Assembly (NCBI GenBank): GCA_024280395.1
Contig: JAJRQG010000121.1
Coordinates: 27,771 to 91,770 of the forward strand
Direction of reading: 5' to 3'
DNA length: 64,000 nt
Origin: Gammaproteobacteria bacterium
Lineage (GTDB): Bacteria > Pseudomonadota > Gammaproteobacteria > Xanthomonadales > Marinicellaceae
The translations under genes and the position numbers were made by a program. Below the pieces are notes generated by a model that searched no databases, was not told the DNA's origin, and was given only the letters and a program-made list of their open reading frames with translations. Position 1 is the first letter of the stretch, and each line of letters starts with the position of its first letter. Positions 17,785 to 26,734 of the stretch are shown here, piece after piece.

Positions 17785-18699
17785 ATGAAAAAATTTGTAC
17801 AATTACTAATAACATTTTCACTTTGTTATTCAACAATATCATTCTCAAAATCAAAAGAGACACTACAACCATTTGTATTGGCCTCAGTTGAGACGGCTGA
17901 TTATCAACAGACAGTAACTGATACCAAGCAAAAACTATTAGACAACGGATTTACAATTATCGGTGAATATGTGCCTTTTGGTAACAACACCATTATCATT
18001 GCCACCAACGATGATTCTTTAAAAGTAGCTGCCATGTCTAAACGCGGGGCTTATGGTGCTCCCATGCGAATTTCTGTTAGTCAATATGGTGAAGAAGTAG
18101 AAGTCAGTTTTGCCAACCCCTTGTATTTCGAAAAAGCTTACTGGTTAAAAGGGTCTTTGTTTCCTGTTGACAAAGCATTAAGAGAAGCATTGGGGTTTGT
18201 TAAAACCTTTGGTTCTAAAAAAGGACTCACTGCAAAACAACTCAAGAAATACCATTATATGTTCTCAATGCCTTATTTTGACGACCCTTATGAGTACGAT
18301 GAATACGATTCACATGAACTAGCAGTCAGTGAAGTTGAAAAACGTTTAAACATTGAAGGGGATCCATTATCAATGGTTTACAAACTTGATATCCCTGGTA
18401 CAAAAATGACCCTATTTGGCGTACAAATGAAACAAACAGGCAAGGACGATGATGAACAAGATTTGGATGAAGAATACCAAATGAGTATTGTTGATTTTGC
18501 AAGACCCGGTAAAAAAGCTTATCTTGCTTATGAGATCTTAGTCAATGATGAGGAAGTAGAAGCATTGCACATGAAGTTCCGTATGGCTTTGTACTTCCCA
18601 GATTTGCCTATGACTGGCAAGCAAGGTTTCACCAAGCTAATGTCTGCTCCTGGTGAAATTGATGATGCTTTTGAAGAATTGATTGAAGATTATAGATAA
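17785..18699 (+). CDS. Exported protein with DUF302-like N-terminal region
   Basis: A 304-residue protein with a signal peptide (MKKFVQLLITFSLCYSTISFS). Residues ~35-120 (TDTKQKLLDNGFTIIGEY ... MRISVSQYG) have the length and alternating pattern of the DUF302 alpha-beta fold; I call this similarity, not identity. The C-terminal part has a run of acidic and tyrosine residues (DDPYEYDEYDSHE, then DDDEQDLDEE). Ribosome-binding site TGAGGA precedes the start. It is followed after 1 bp by btuF, but a strong terminator hairpin lies just inside btuF, so it may be largely monocistronic. Function unknown. Confidence 0.7.
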   Translation: MKKFVQLLITFSLCYSTISFSKSKETLQPFVLASVETADYQQTVTDTKQKLLDNGFTIIGEYVPFGNNTIIIATNDDSLKVAAMSKRGAYGAPMRISVSQYGEEVEVSFANPLYFEKAYWLKGSLFPVDKALREALGFVKTFGSKKGLTAKQLKKYHYMFSMPYFDDPYEYDEYDSHELAVSEVEKRLNIEGDPLSMVYKLDIPGTKMTLFGVQMKQTGKDDDEQDLDEEYQMSIVDFARPGKKAYLAYEILVNDEEVEALHMKFRMALYFPDLPMTGKQGFTKLMSAPGEIDDAFEELIEDYR

Positions 18700-18700
18700 T

Positions 18701-19534
18701 ATGCATATTAATGCACTTAATAAAAAGCCAGTTTCTTACTGGCTTTTTTTATTATTATTTTTTTTACTCTCTGCTTGTGAAGCTGATAAAACAGCCGCCC
18801 ATAAAAACAAGATAAGAATAGTCACACTGTCTCCTCATCTAGCAGAGTTGGTTTATTCTGCAGGAGCAATTGATAATCTTATTGGTGTAGTTGCTTTCAG
18901 TGATTTTCCTGAAAAGGTAAAATCTATAGACTTAGTTGGCGATGCCTTTAAATTAGACTATGAAAAAATTCTTGCACTAAGACCCGATTATATTTTAACC
19001 TGGAAAGGAGGCACACCAATTGCTGTAATTGAAAAATTAAAGTCGTTAAAACTGACCCTGATAGAAACCCAAATAGACACCTTAAAAGATATACCCAAAA
19101 CCATTGCACAAATTGCAGAATTAACCCAAACACAAGACCAAGCAAAGGTTGTAATTGACTTATTTAACAATACACTTGCAGAAATCAAATCTAATAAACA
19201 TCCAAAGACAACGACTTTTATCGAAACCTACCACCAGCCTCTCTACACTGTATCAGGCAAACATTGGATGAGTCAAGCGATTGCCTTATGTGGTTATACC
19301 AATATATTTTCAGACCTGACCCAAAGCTCAGTACCCATTACACTTGAATCTGTCATCCTAAAAAACCCTCAAGCGATTATCAATATCGCCAAACAACCAG
19401 ACAAACAATGGGGAAAATGGAAAAATATAGAAGCCGTTAAAACCCATCAAATAATCACCATTGACCCAGATTATATGTCCAGGCCCAGCATGAGGATATT
19501 AGAAGGCATTAAACAGTTGTGTGCAAAGAACTAG
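18701..19534 (+). CDS. btuF: BtuF-like cobalamin-binding lipoprotein (ABC transporter)
   Basis: The 277-residue product starts at ATG 18701; a TTG 18 nt upstream would overlap the previous gene. The N-terminus is a lipoprotein signal with Lys-Lys, hydrophobic WLFLLLFFLL and lipobox LSAC. The body matches BtuF: RIVTLSPHLAELVYSAGA, GVVAFSDFPEKV, LDYEKILALRPDYILTWKGG and a C-terminal PSMRILEGIKQL. It would deliver vitamin B12 to a BtuCD permease, which is not in this window. It converges with a cobalamin adenosyltransferase gene, overlapping by 4 bp, which supports the B12 assignment. The U-tract of a terminator hairpin encodes its signal peptide. Confidence 0.87.
   Translation: MHINALNKKPVSYWLFLLLFFLLSACEADKTAAHKNKIRIVTLSPHLAELVYSAGAIDNLIGVVAFSDFPEKVKSIDLVGDAFKLDYEKILALRPDYILTWKGGTPIAVIEKLKSLKLTLIETQIDTLKDIPKTIAQIAELTQTQDQAKVVIDLFNNTLAEIKSNKHPKTTTFIETYHQPLYTVSGKHWMSQAIALCGYTNIFSDLTQSSVPITLESVILKNPQAIINIAKQPDKQWGKWKNIEAVKTHQIITIDPDYMSRPSMRILEGIKQLCAKN
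18722..18750 (+). terminator. Intrinsic terminator embedded in the btuF signal-peptide codons
   Basis: AAAAAGCCAGT pairs with ACTGGCTTTTT (11-bp stem, 5-nt loop) and continues into T-rich sequence. It lies 21 nt after the btuF ATG and 22 nt after the stop of the preceding gene. Confidence 0.75.
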
Positions 19535-20058
19535 CACCACAATTCTTCATCACTTTCATCCGTAATCCTAGCCACTACAAATAACCAATCAGACAAACGG
19601 TTAACAAAAACCACAAGCAATGGATTGAATTCATGGGTGGCTATCGCTTTGACCAAAACACGTTCTGCTCGACGACAAATACTGCGAGCCATGTGAATTC
19701 TAGCGGTTAGCTCGCTGCCTGTGGGCAAAATGAAGTTGGTCAAAGGTGGAAGTTGCTTGTTGTAGTTTCCAACCGAACTTTCTATTTCTGTGATTTGCTG
19801 CTGAGAAATCAATACAGAACCTTCAAGACACAAATCACCACCAACATTGAATAAATCATGTTGCAATTGATTAAATTCTTTATCTAACTCTTTGTTATTG
19901 CATACAACTCTAGCCATGCCTATTGCGCTATTTAGCTCATCAATAGCACCAATTGCTTCAATAATGTCAGCCGCTTTTGATACCCGGATATTGCCAGCCA
20001 AACCTGTTGTGCCATCATCGCCAGTTTTGGTAATAATTTTACTTAATCTATTGCCCAT
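19531..20058 (-). CDS. PduO-type ATP:cob(I)alamin adenosyltransferase
   Basis: A 175-residue cytosolic enzyme that transfers the adenosyl group of ATP to cob(I)alamin, making adenosylcobalamin. PduO-family motifs are TKTGDDGTTGL at the N-terminus (ATP binding), EAIGAIDELNSAIGMAR, FILPTGSELTARIHMARSICRRAER and VFVNRLSDWLFVVAR. Length is usual for the family. It converges with btuF (4-bp overlap) and diverges from gcvT across 74 bp. The pair suggests salvage of imported corrinoid rather than de novo synthesis (inference). Confidence 0.92.
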   Translation of the reverse strand: MGNRLSKIITKTGDDGTTGLAGNIRVSKAADIIEAIGAIDELNSAIGMARVVCNNKELDKEFNQLQHDLFNVGGDLCLEGSVLISQQQITEIESSVGNYNKQLPPLTNFILPTGSELTARIHMARSICRRAERVLVKAIATHEFNPLLVVFVNRLSDWLFVVARITDESDEELWC

Positions 20059-20075
20059 AATTTCTCAAATTTTGT

Positions 20076-20104
20076 TTGTTAATAGCATTAACATTTAGTA
20101 TAGT
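20076..20104 (+). promoter_or_regulatory. Promoter of gcvT
   Basis: TTGTTA (20076-20081), 17-bp spacer, TATAGT (20099-20104); the leader to gcvT is short (~25 nt) with SD AAGG. There is no room for a glycine riboswitch. Confidence 0.5.
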
Positions 20105-20132
20105 TCACGCAATTTAAAAATAGCAAGGTTAT

Positions 20133-21206
20133 ATGAAAAATACTTGTCTACATCAAGCGCATATTGATGCTGGTGCCAAAATGGTTGATTTTGGTGGCTG
20201 GGATATGCCAATTAATTATGGATCGCAAATTGAAGAACATCATGCCGTACGAAAAGACAAAGGCATGTTTGATGTTTCTCACATGACTATTGTCGATTTA
20301 ATTGGCAATGAAGCAGAAAAATTCTTACTTAAAATATTGGCCAATGATGCCCGTAAATTAAGCGATGGAAAAGCCTTGTATAGCACTATGCTCAATGAAA
20401 ACGGTGGTATCATTGATGACTTAATCGTTTACAAACGTGGTGACAATAATTATAGAATCGTGGTTAACGCTGGAACCAGAGAAAAGGACTTGGCATGGTT
20501 TGAAAAACAAATCGTTGATTTTGATGCAGAAATTAGCGAACGTTCTAAGTTGGCCATGATTGCAGTTCAAGGACCCAATGCCATTGAGGCATGCCTGACT
20601 GCCTTACCCAAAGACATTGCCACTCAATTATCAGAATTAAAAAGATTTGCCGCAATTGACAGTGAAAACTATTTCATTGGTCGTACAGGCTATACTGGCG
20701 AAGATGGGGTTGAGATATTAATTTCTGAAGACAATGCTGTTGAATTATGGGGTAAATTATTGAAAGCCCAAGTTCAACCTTGTGGCCTTGGAGCAAGAGA
20801 CACTTTACGACTTGAATCTGGCATGCATTTATATGGACAAGACATGAATGACGATATAACTCCTTTAGAATGCGGCCTTGGGTGGACAGTTCGCAAAGAG
20901 GATTTTGACTTTATCGGTTCAGATGCTTTAACCGCATTAAGAGCAAAAGGCATTACCCGCAAAATGACAGGGGTTGTATTAACCGAAAGAGGAATATTGC
21001 GCCATGGCCAAGAGTTAATTGACGACAGTGGTTTAACAGGCGTCGTTACCAGTGGCTCGTTTTCACCCACAACAGAAGTCGCGATTGCAATGGCAATTGT
21101 AGACAAAAACATGGGTGAAAATGTAAAAGTTCAGATTCGTAAAAAGCAATTGCCCGTTAAATTAATGAAATTACCATTTGTAAGAAATGGTCAGTCAAAT
21201 ATATAA
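20133..21206 (+). CDS. gcvT: Glycine cleavage system T protein (aminomethyltransferase)
   Basis: A 357-residue enzyme that transfers the methylene of the aminomethyl-lipoyl H protein to tetrahydrofolate, releasing ammonia. Motifs: MVDFGGWDMPINYGSQIEEH, GMFDVSHMTIVDL, YTGEDGVEI, LGARDTLRLESGMHLYGQDM (folate-binding region) and GVVTSGSFSPT. Length matches bacterial GcvT (~360). It leads gcvT-gcvH-gcvPA on the plus strand with a 31-bp gap to gcvH. Confidence 0.96.
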   Translation: MKNTCLHQAHIDAGAKMVDFGGWDMPINYGSQIEEHHAVRKDKGMFDVSHMTIVDLIGNEAEKFLLKILANDARKLSDGKALYSTMLNENGGIIDDLIVYKRGDNNYRIVVNAGTREKDLAWFEKQIVDFDAEISERSKLAMIAVQGPNAIEACLTALPKDIATQLSELKRFAAIDSENYFIGRTGYTGEDGVEILISEDNAVELWGKLLKAQVQPCGLGARDTLRLESGMHLYGQDMNDDITPLECGLGWTVRKEDFDFIGSDALTALRAKGITRKMTGVVLTERGILRHGQELIDDSGLTGVVTSGSFSPTTEVAIAMAIVDKNMGENVKVQIRKKQLPVKLMKLPFVRNGQSNI

Positions 21207-21237
21207 TTGAAACCATTCAAAATAGAAGAGAAATATT

Positions 21238-21627
21238 ATGAGCTATGTTCCAGACAATTTAAAATACACAGAATCTCACGAGTGGATCGAAACACTTGAA
21301 AACGGCAATGTCCGCATTGGTATTACCGAACACGCGCAAAGCGCCTTGGGCGATATCGTTTTTGTTGAATTACCAGAGGAAGACAGTTATGCAACAGGTG
21401 ATGAATGTGGTGTTGTAGAATCGGTAAAAACCGCATCTGATATTTACACACCTATTGCAGGCACTATTGTTGCAGCCAATCAAGCCTTAGAAGATACTCC
21501 TGAACTGATCAATGAATCTCCTTATGATGATGGCTGGATCTTTGAGATGGAAGTTGATAATGCCGATGATATTGCAGATTTAATGTCTGCTGAAGAGTAC
21601 CGAAACTCAATAGCAGACGAAGATTAA
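21238..21627 (+). CDS. gcvH: Glycine cleavage system H protein (lipoyl carrier)
   Basis: A 129-residue lipoyl-carrier protein that shuttles the aminomethyl group between the P, T and L proteins. The lipoylated lysine is Lys64 in GVVESVKTASDIYTP. SHEWIE, GITEHAQSALGDIVFVELPE and ESPYDDGWIFEME are family signatures, and length is typical. A 25-bp perfect inverted repeat begins 2 bp after its stop codon and separates it from gcvPA. Confidence 0.97.
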   Translation: MSYVPDNLKYTESHEWIETLENGNVRIGITEHAQSALGDIVFVELPEEDSYATGDECGVVESVKTASDIYTPIAGTIVAANQALEDTPELINESPYDDGWIFEMEVDNADDIADLMSAEEYRNSIADED

Positions 21628-21629
21628 AT

Positions 21630-21713
21630 TTAAATCGGGTCAGAGTCGATTTAATCGTAACTTACCAATCATTTTGATAACAATAAATTTAAATCGACTC
21701 TGACCCGATTTAA
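21630..21713. repeat. 25-bp perfect inverted repeat with GGGTCAGAGTCG core (REP/RAYT-type)
   Basis: Left arm 21630-21654 and right arm 21689-21713 are exact reverse complements with a 34-bp spacer. The core GGGTCAGAGTCG recalls REP-like palindromes next to TnpA-REP (Y1 tyrosine) transposases in gammaproteobacteria; no transposase gene is here. The hairpin could also dampen gcvPA expression relative to gcvH. Confidence 0.75.
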
Positions 21714-21730
21714 GTTAAAAGGATAATTTA

Positions 21731-23083
21731 ATGCCATTTATTCCACACACCAGTGATGACATAAAAACCATGCTTGACGCCATAGGCGTTGAAAAAATTG
21801 ATGATTTGTTTGATGAAATACCTGAAGATTTGATTATTTCAGAATTACAACAAGTGCCATCTCAAATGAATGAAATGCAAGTCAGTCGATTCATTAAAGA
21901 CAAAGCAAGAACCAACAATAATTTACAGTGTTTTGCAGGAGCTGGAGCATACGAACATCATATCCCCGCGGCAATATGGCAGCTGGCAACACGTGGTGAA
22001 TTTTACACCGCATATACACCCTATCAAGCAGAAGTTTCTCAAGGTTCATTACAAGTCATTTATGAGTTTCAAACCATGATGGCTAAACTTACAGGGATGG
22101 AAGTCAGTAATGCATCCATGTACGATGGTGCCTCGGCTCTAGCAGAAGCAGCATTAATGGCAGTAAGGGCCAATCGGAAATCTAAAACCAAAACAATATT
22201 GGTACCAAAGACTGTCAACCCTGTTTACACTCGTGTTTTAAACAATATCGTTAAAAATCAGAATATCAAAGTTGTGCCAGTTGATTATGACACAGCCACA
22301 GGAAAAGTATCGTTGGATAACTTATCTGCGTTTAACGAAGACGATATAACGGCTCTAGTAATTCCTCAACCCAATCATTTTGGTATTTTTGAAGATGTTG
22401 ACGCATTAACTGACTGGGCAAAAGACAAAAATACGTTTGTCATTGCAGTGACCAATCCAACATCTTTGGCTTTATTAAAAGCACCAGGTCAATGGGGCAA
22501 AGATGGTGTAGATATCTGTATTGGTGAAGGCCAACCATTGGGCGTACCTTTATCATCAGGTGGGCCTTATTTCGGTTTTATGACCACCAAACAAAAATAC
22601 ATCCGCAATATGCCTGGACGCATTGTCGGACAAACCACAGATTTAGATAACAAACGCGGATATACCTTAGCATTTCAAGCCCGTGAACAACATATTAGAC
22701 GTGCCAAAGCCACATCAAACATCTGTACCAATCAAGGCCTAATGGTCACTGGTGCAACCATCTACATGGCATTATTGGGCGAACAAGGTTTAAAGCAAGT
22801 CGCAACCGCTTGTATGCAAAACATGTCTTACTTAAAAGAAAAGCTAAAACAAGCAGATATAAAAGTATTGTTTGATAGCCCTAATTTCCATGAAGTAGCC
22901 ATTCAAACCAATACATCAATAAAACTTATCATTGATGCGTTGGCTAAACAAGATATCATCGCTGGTGTTGATTTATCAGAAAACTATCCTGAATTGGGCA
23001 ATGTGATGTCCATTTGTGTGACTGAAACTAAGACACATGATGATATTGATACTTATGTTGATGCTTTAAAAGCTGTCCTTTAA
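21731..23083 (+). CDS. gcvPA: Glycine dehydrogenase (decarboxylating) subunit 1
   Basis: The protein has 450 residues, the size of the split-type P-protein alpha subunit. Motifs: MPFIPHTSDDIKTML at the start, CFAGAGAYEHHIPAA, FYTAYTPYQAEVSQGSLQ, SNASMYDGASALAEA, NPTSLALLKAPGQWG and GRIVGQTTD. With subunit 2, which carries the PLP lysine, it decarboxylates glycine and loads the H protein. Subunit 2 (gcvPB) is not next to it: the following gene is an unrelated membrane protein on the other strand. Ribosome-binding site AAAGGA lies 7 nt before the ATG, beyond the inverted repeat. Confidence 0.95.
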   Translation: MPFIPHTSDDIKTMLDAIGVEKIDDLFDEIPEDLIISELQQVPSQMNEMQVSRFIKDKARTNNNLQCFAGAGAYEHHIPAAIWQLATRGEFYTAYTPYQAEVSQGSLQVIYEFQTMMAKLTGMEVSNASMYDGASALAEAALMAVRANRKSKTKTILVPKTVNPVYTRVLNNIVKNQNIKVVPVDYDTATGKVSLDNLSAFNEDDITALVIPQPNHFGIFEDVDALTDWAKDKNTFVIAVTNPTSLALLKAPGQWGKDGVDICIGEGQPLGVPLSSGGPYFGFMTTKQKYIRNMPGRIVGQTTDLDNKRGYTLAFQAREQHIRRAKATSNICTNQGLMVTGATIYMALLGEQGLKQVATACMQNMSYLKEKLKQADIKVLFDSPNFHEVAIQTNTSIKLIIDALAKQDIIAGVDLSENYPELGNVMSICVTETKTHDDIDTYVDALKAVL

Positions 23084-23137
23084 TTGAAAGTTACAAACTA
23101 ACAATCAAGCAAGATAGCAGTTACAAAAGATTCCTCA

Positions 23138-23650
23138 TTATAACTGTCGAATTTTATGGAATAATTTTATCCAACCTTTTGAACGCAGTATTAATGTCAA
23201 TGCAAGAATAACTTTGATAAAACTGCCAATAGCATAAAACACCGATTGATATTTTTGCTCTGGGGTAATGACAACTGGGTAAGAGTCAGTTGGCATACCC
23301 TGCATCATAATCAGGGAAATAATACTAGCAGCTAGCTCTAAAAATCCATGGAATAACAAATAAAAACCAATAACATTTAATATAAACGCTTGATCTACTT
23401 TTAAATCATCCCCCTCACCTTTGTCTTTAATCATTGTACTGAATACATTGTTGGACAATTTCCATAACATAAAGGCCAATGATATTAAGAGAATGATGAT
23501 CAGAATAGGCACCAAGAATATCAACTGAACAGTATCTGGGAAGAAATTACTGTACAAATAGTGCAATTGAGAAAATTGCTGAATAGAAATGAGTAAAATA
23601 TAAATTGCAAAAATCTTAAAAGCCAAACTTGTGATTTCTCTATTGGTCAT
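23138..23650 (-). CDS. Hypothetical integral membrane protein (~4 TM)
   Basis: A 170-residue protein with about four hydrophobic helices: residues ~9-28 (LAFKIFAIYILLISIQQF), ~42-64 (LIFLVPILIIILLISLAFML), ~88-118 (FILNVIGFYLLFHGFLELAAS) and ~140-158. It has a polar linker DKGEGDDLKVDQA. There is no recognisable family motif and no signal peptide cleavage site. It stands alone between gcvPA and comEC, with ~110 bp to the latter. Function unknown. Confidence 0.65.
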   Translation of the reverse strand: MTNREITSLAFKIFAIYILLISIQQFSQLHYLYSNFFPDTVQLIFLVPILIIILLISLAFMLWKLSNNVFSTMIKDKGEGDDLKVDQAFILNVIGFYLLFHGFLELAASIISLIMMQGMPTDSYPVVITPEQKYQSVFYAIGSFIKVILALTLILRSKGWIKLFHKIRQL

Positions 23651-23759
23651 ATTATTATTCTATTTGAAGTGATAATATCCTACCATATTGCCGCAATTAA
23701 TCAAATCGGAATGATGGTCCTTGCTTCGAAGGAGTCATTAAACACAAATAAAGTCTTTC

Positions 23760-26021
23760 TTATTCAACCTGCCAAAAACGATGCTTAATTTCTGAATATT
23801 TTTTAATATTTATTCCTTTCTCATTAAACAACAACTCAATCATTCCTTGATTTTGTGTGTCATAAAATTCAATGCCCTTCTTTAAATATTGTTGTTTAAT
23901 CAAAGGATGAGGGTGGTTAAATTGATTGGCGTAACCCGATGAATTAACAACCATTTTTGGACTAACTTTTTGAATGAAATTCTTACTAGATGAAGTTCGG
24001 CTACCATGGTGAGGGACTAGTAACACGTCACTTTTAATTTTATTTGAAGAATGGTTTATCAATCTGTATTCTACGGGTTCTTCAATGTCTCCAGTGAGCA
24101 GCATAGATCCATATTGACTAAATATTTTAATCACACAAGAGGAGTTGTTTCCTAAATAGGGCTCAATAGTGAATGGACTCAAAACTTCAAATTTGACTTG
24201 ATCCCACTCCCACATTGTGCCTTTTTTACAGTCATTAAACTGACCTTTGACATCGAAAGTCTCAGTGTTTGGATACTGAGTTAGTAATTCAGCCACACCA
24301 CCTGCGTGGTCGTTATCTTTATGAGAAAGAATCAATCGATCCACATTGACAATGCCTTTATTTAACAGGTAGGGAATAACAACGGTGCTTGCTAAATTAT
24401 AACCCGTTTCATATTTTGCACCTGTGTCATAAATCAGCGTGTGTTGTTTGGTTATTATTATCACCGATAAACCTTGTCCAACATCCATAACATTGACTTG
24501 AAACTCATGTTCTTGTAATTTATCTGGCTCATTCAAAAAAAGGGGCAATATCAGCAACAAAACCATGTATTTCCAACGAAACAATTTTGGCAACATCAAT
24601 ACGAACGTGATAACAATTAATGTCAAAATTGTTAAACCATTGATATTGGTAAAAGCAACAGTCAAAAAATTAAATTGCTGTAAGTAATCTAAGATAGAGA
24701 ATAATCGATTGGCTAGAAATTCAACGGTATTGAATAAATAACCTGCCATGGAGTCTGAAATAAAATAGACAAAATAAGCAGCGAACATTAAAGGAATTAA
24801 CAATAAAGATGCCAAAGGCAAAACCAATAAATTGGCAATTGGAGTCAACAAATTAATCTGTCCAAAAATAATCACCATCAATGGCATTAAGCCTATTAAA
24901 ATAACCAGTTGTGCTTTCACGAATGAGTGGATTTTATTGTTATTTGGTTTTCTACCTGTAAAGGCAAACATCAACACTGCAACAGCTCCAAATGAAAACC
25001 AAAAACCCACATCCAACACACTCAAGGGGTCTAGCAATAATACAATCAACATGGCAATTGACCATGCTTGCCAACGTGATATCTCCTTCTTTAATGCATA
25101 GGCCAATGAAAAGGCGACGACCATGATTAATGCCCGAATAGTAGGAATTGAAAAGCCTGCTAACAATGCATAGAATAAAGCAAATGCTATGGCAAAAATC
25201 GCTTCGTATTTAAATCGGTTGAATTTTTCATCAGTAAAAAATACAAATATCAAGCGACCAAACAATATTCCTAAAAAAGCCATTAATCCAATATGCAACC
25301 CAGAAATGGCGATCAGATGTGCGGTTCCAGTGTCCTTAAACAACTGTGAATCTTCGTAACTGATTTGACTTTTATCACCAATAGTAAGCGCTTTGATTAA
25401 AGATTGTACTCTGGGCGACTGAAAATTATTTTCTATTAATTTTGAAGTTGATGCTCTTAACTTGTTAATCAACGAGTTAATATCATAAGATTGCTCTTGA
25501 ATTAACTCTGCTTTTTTAACTGTAGCAGTTGCATTGTAGCCCAGCCTAAACAGCCATTTGCTATAATCAAATGAACCTGGGTTTCTATAGCCATGAATCG
25601 GCTTTAATTTTAAATCAAATTTCCAGATCTGTCCCGCTTTTACTGTTTCATCTGTTTTATACCAACTGACCAATAACTTATTTAGATTATAGATCCCATC
25701 TATTTGTTTGATATCAAAAGAAAATTTTATTTTGTCATTTTTAATTATTGGTAAATTAGATACTTGTCCAATAACAGAAATGTGTGACTTTGGGATAAAA
25801 TTCAATTGATGAGATTTGGCAACCAATCCAGAACCAAGTGCATAAATACACCCTAAACTTATTGCCAAAACAACTTTGGCAATTTTTATTTTTTTAAATA
25901 TTAAAAGAAAACAACTTATAATTACGACGGGAACCAATACTACCAACCAAATAACATGCAGTTCAGGTAACCACAATAATTGACTGACACCAAGCAAAAA
26001 ACTAAGAGCAAATATTAACAT
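23760..26021 (-). CDS. comEC: ComEC/Rec2-type DNA uptake channel
   Basis: The protein has 753 residues from ATG 26021, which is preferred because AAAGGA lies 7 nt upstream; a TTG two codons earlier is possible. Architecture fits ComEC: N-terminal membrane segments, an OB-like periplasmic region (residues ~60-170), the multi-span competence domain with LIAISGLHIGLMA, and a C-terminal metallo-beta-lactamase domain with MDVGQGLSVII, HKDNDHAGG and VPHHGSRTSS. It passes single-stranded DNA through the inner membrane during natural transformation, and the MBL domain may degrade the second strand. It lies downstream of lolCD, as in many gammaproteobacteria. With the Pil-Chp operon nearby, it suggests possible competence. 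Confidence 0.93.
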   Translation of the reverse strand: MLIFALSFLLGVSQLLWLPELHVIWLVVLVPVVIISCFLLIFKKIKIAKVVLAISLGCIYALGSGLVAKSHQLNFIPKSHISVIGQVSNLPIIKNDKIKFSFDIKQIDGIYNLNKLLVSWYKTDETVKAGQIWKFDLKLKPIHGYRNPGSFDYSKWLFRLGYNATATVKKAELIQEQSYDINSLINKLRASTSKLIENNFQSPRVQSLIKALTIGDKSQISYEDSQLFKDTGTAHLIAISGLHIGLMAFLGILFGRLIFVFFTDEKFNRFKYEAIFAIAFALFYALLAGFSIPTIRALIMVVAFSLAYALKKEISRWQAWSIAMLIVLLLDPLSVLDVGFWFSFGAVAVLMFAFTGRKPNNNKIHSFVKAQLVILIGLMPLMVIIFGQINLLTPIANLLVLPLASLLLIPLMFAAYFVYFISDSMAGYLFNTVEFLANRLFSILDYLQQFNFLTVAFTNINGLTILTLIVITFVLMLPKLFRWKYMVLLLILPLFLNEPDKLQEHEFQVNVMDVGQGLSVIIITKQHTLIYDTGAKYETGYNLASTVVIPYLLNKGIVNVDRLILSHKDNDHAGGVAELLTQYPNTETFDVKGQFNDCKKGTMWEWDQVKFEVLSPFTIEPYLGNNSSCVIKIFSQYGSMLLTGDIEEPVEYRLINHSSNKIKSDVLLVPHHGSRTSSSKNFIQKVSPKMVVNSSGYANQFNHPHPLIKQQYLKKGIEFYDTQNQGMIELLFNEKGINIKKYSEIKHRFWQVE

Positions 26022-26053
26022 TGACAAATCCTTTGTCCTGTACAGATAAGGTA

Positions 26054-26734
26054 CTACTGGAGGACTAATTTTCCTCCTGTTAATTCATAAGTTTTACTCA
26101 TTTGATTGGCCAATGATTTATCATGGGTAACGACTATCAATCCATTGTTTTGTTGTTCTGTTAACTCTAACATAAGGTTCATTACTGTTGTTGCCGTGCT
26201 TTCATCCAAGTTGCCGGTGGGTTCATCTGCTAGTATGCAGGCTGGATTAGTAACCAGTGCACGAGCAATCGCTGCTCTTTGCCTTTCTCCTCCTGATAAT
26301 TGTCCAGGACGATGCTTAATCCTATCCATCAACCCTACTCTCTTCAATAACTCTGTGGCCTTTTGTTTGGCTTCAGATTTATTCAGCTTTGCAATCAGCA
26401 ATGGCATCATCACATTTTCTAAAGCTGAAAATTCTGGTAACAAATGGTGAAATTGATACACAAAACCCAAATATTTATTACGCAATAAACCCAATTTTTT
26501 TGCATTCACAGAAGACACATCTGTACCTTTAATGAAAACATTTCCTAAAGTTGGTGTATCCAAACCACCCAACAATTGCAACAAAGTACTTTTGCCAGCA
26601 CCTGAAGCTCCCATAATAGCAATATTTTCTCCATGCTTTATTTCAAAATCAATTTTATCCAAGACAGGGATTATTGTATCGCCGTCTTTAAATATCTGAC
26701 TGATATTATGGCACTTTATAATTGTATCACTCAT
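26054..26734 (-). CDS. lolD: LolD lipoprotein-release ABC transporter ATPase
   Basis: A 226-residue ABC ATPase from ATG 26734; residues further upstream in the frame overlap the permease gene and are not conserved. Walker A GASGAGKSTLLQLLGG, Q-loop FVYQFHHLLPEFSALENVMMP (the LolD-type HHLLPEF string), signature LSGGERQRAAIARAL and Walker B CILADEPTGNLD are complete. It powers extraction of mature lipoproteins from the inner membrane to LolA. It overlaps the preceding permease gene by 8 bp. Confidence 0.95.
   Translation of the reverse strand: MSDTIIKCHNISQIFKDGDTIIPVLDKIDFEIKHGENIAIMGASGAGKSTLLQLLGGLDTPTLGNVFIKGTDVSSVNAKKLGLLRNKYLGFVYQFHHLLPEFSALENVMMPLLIAKLNKSEAKQKATELLKRVGLMDRIKHRPGQLSGGERQRAAIARALVTNPACILADEPTGNLDESTATTVMNLMLELTEQQNNGLIVVTHDKSLANQMSKTYELTGGKLVLQ

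Noticed and set aside
20059..20132. Glycine riboswitch upstream of gcvT
   Set aside because: Only 74 bp separates the divergent start codons and a promoter occupies much of it; too short for the aptamer.
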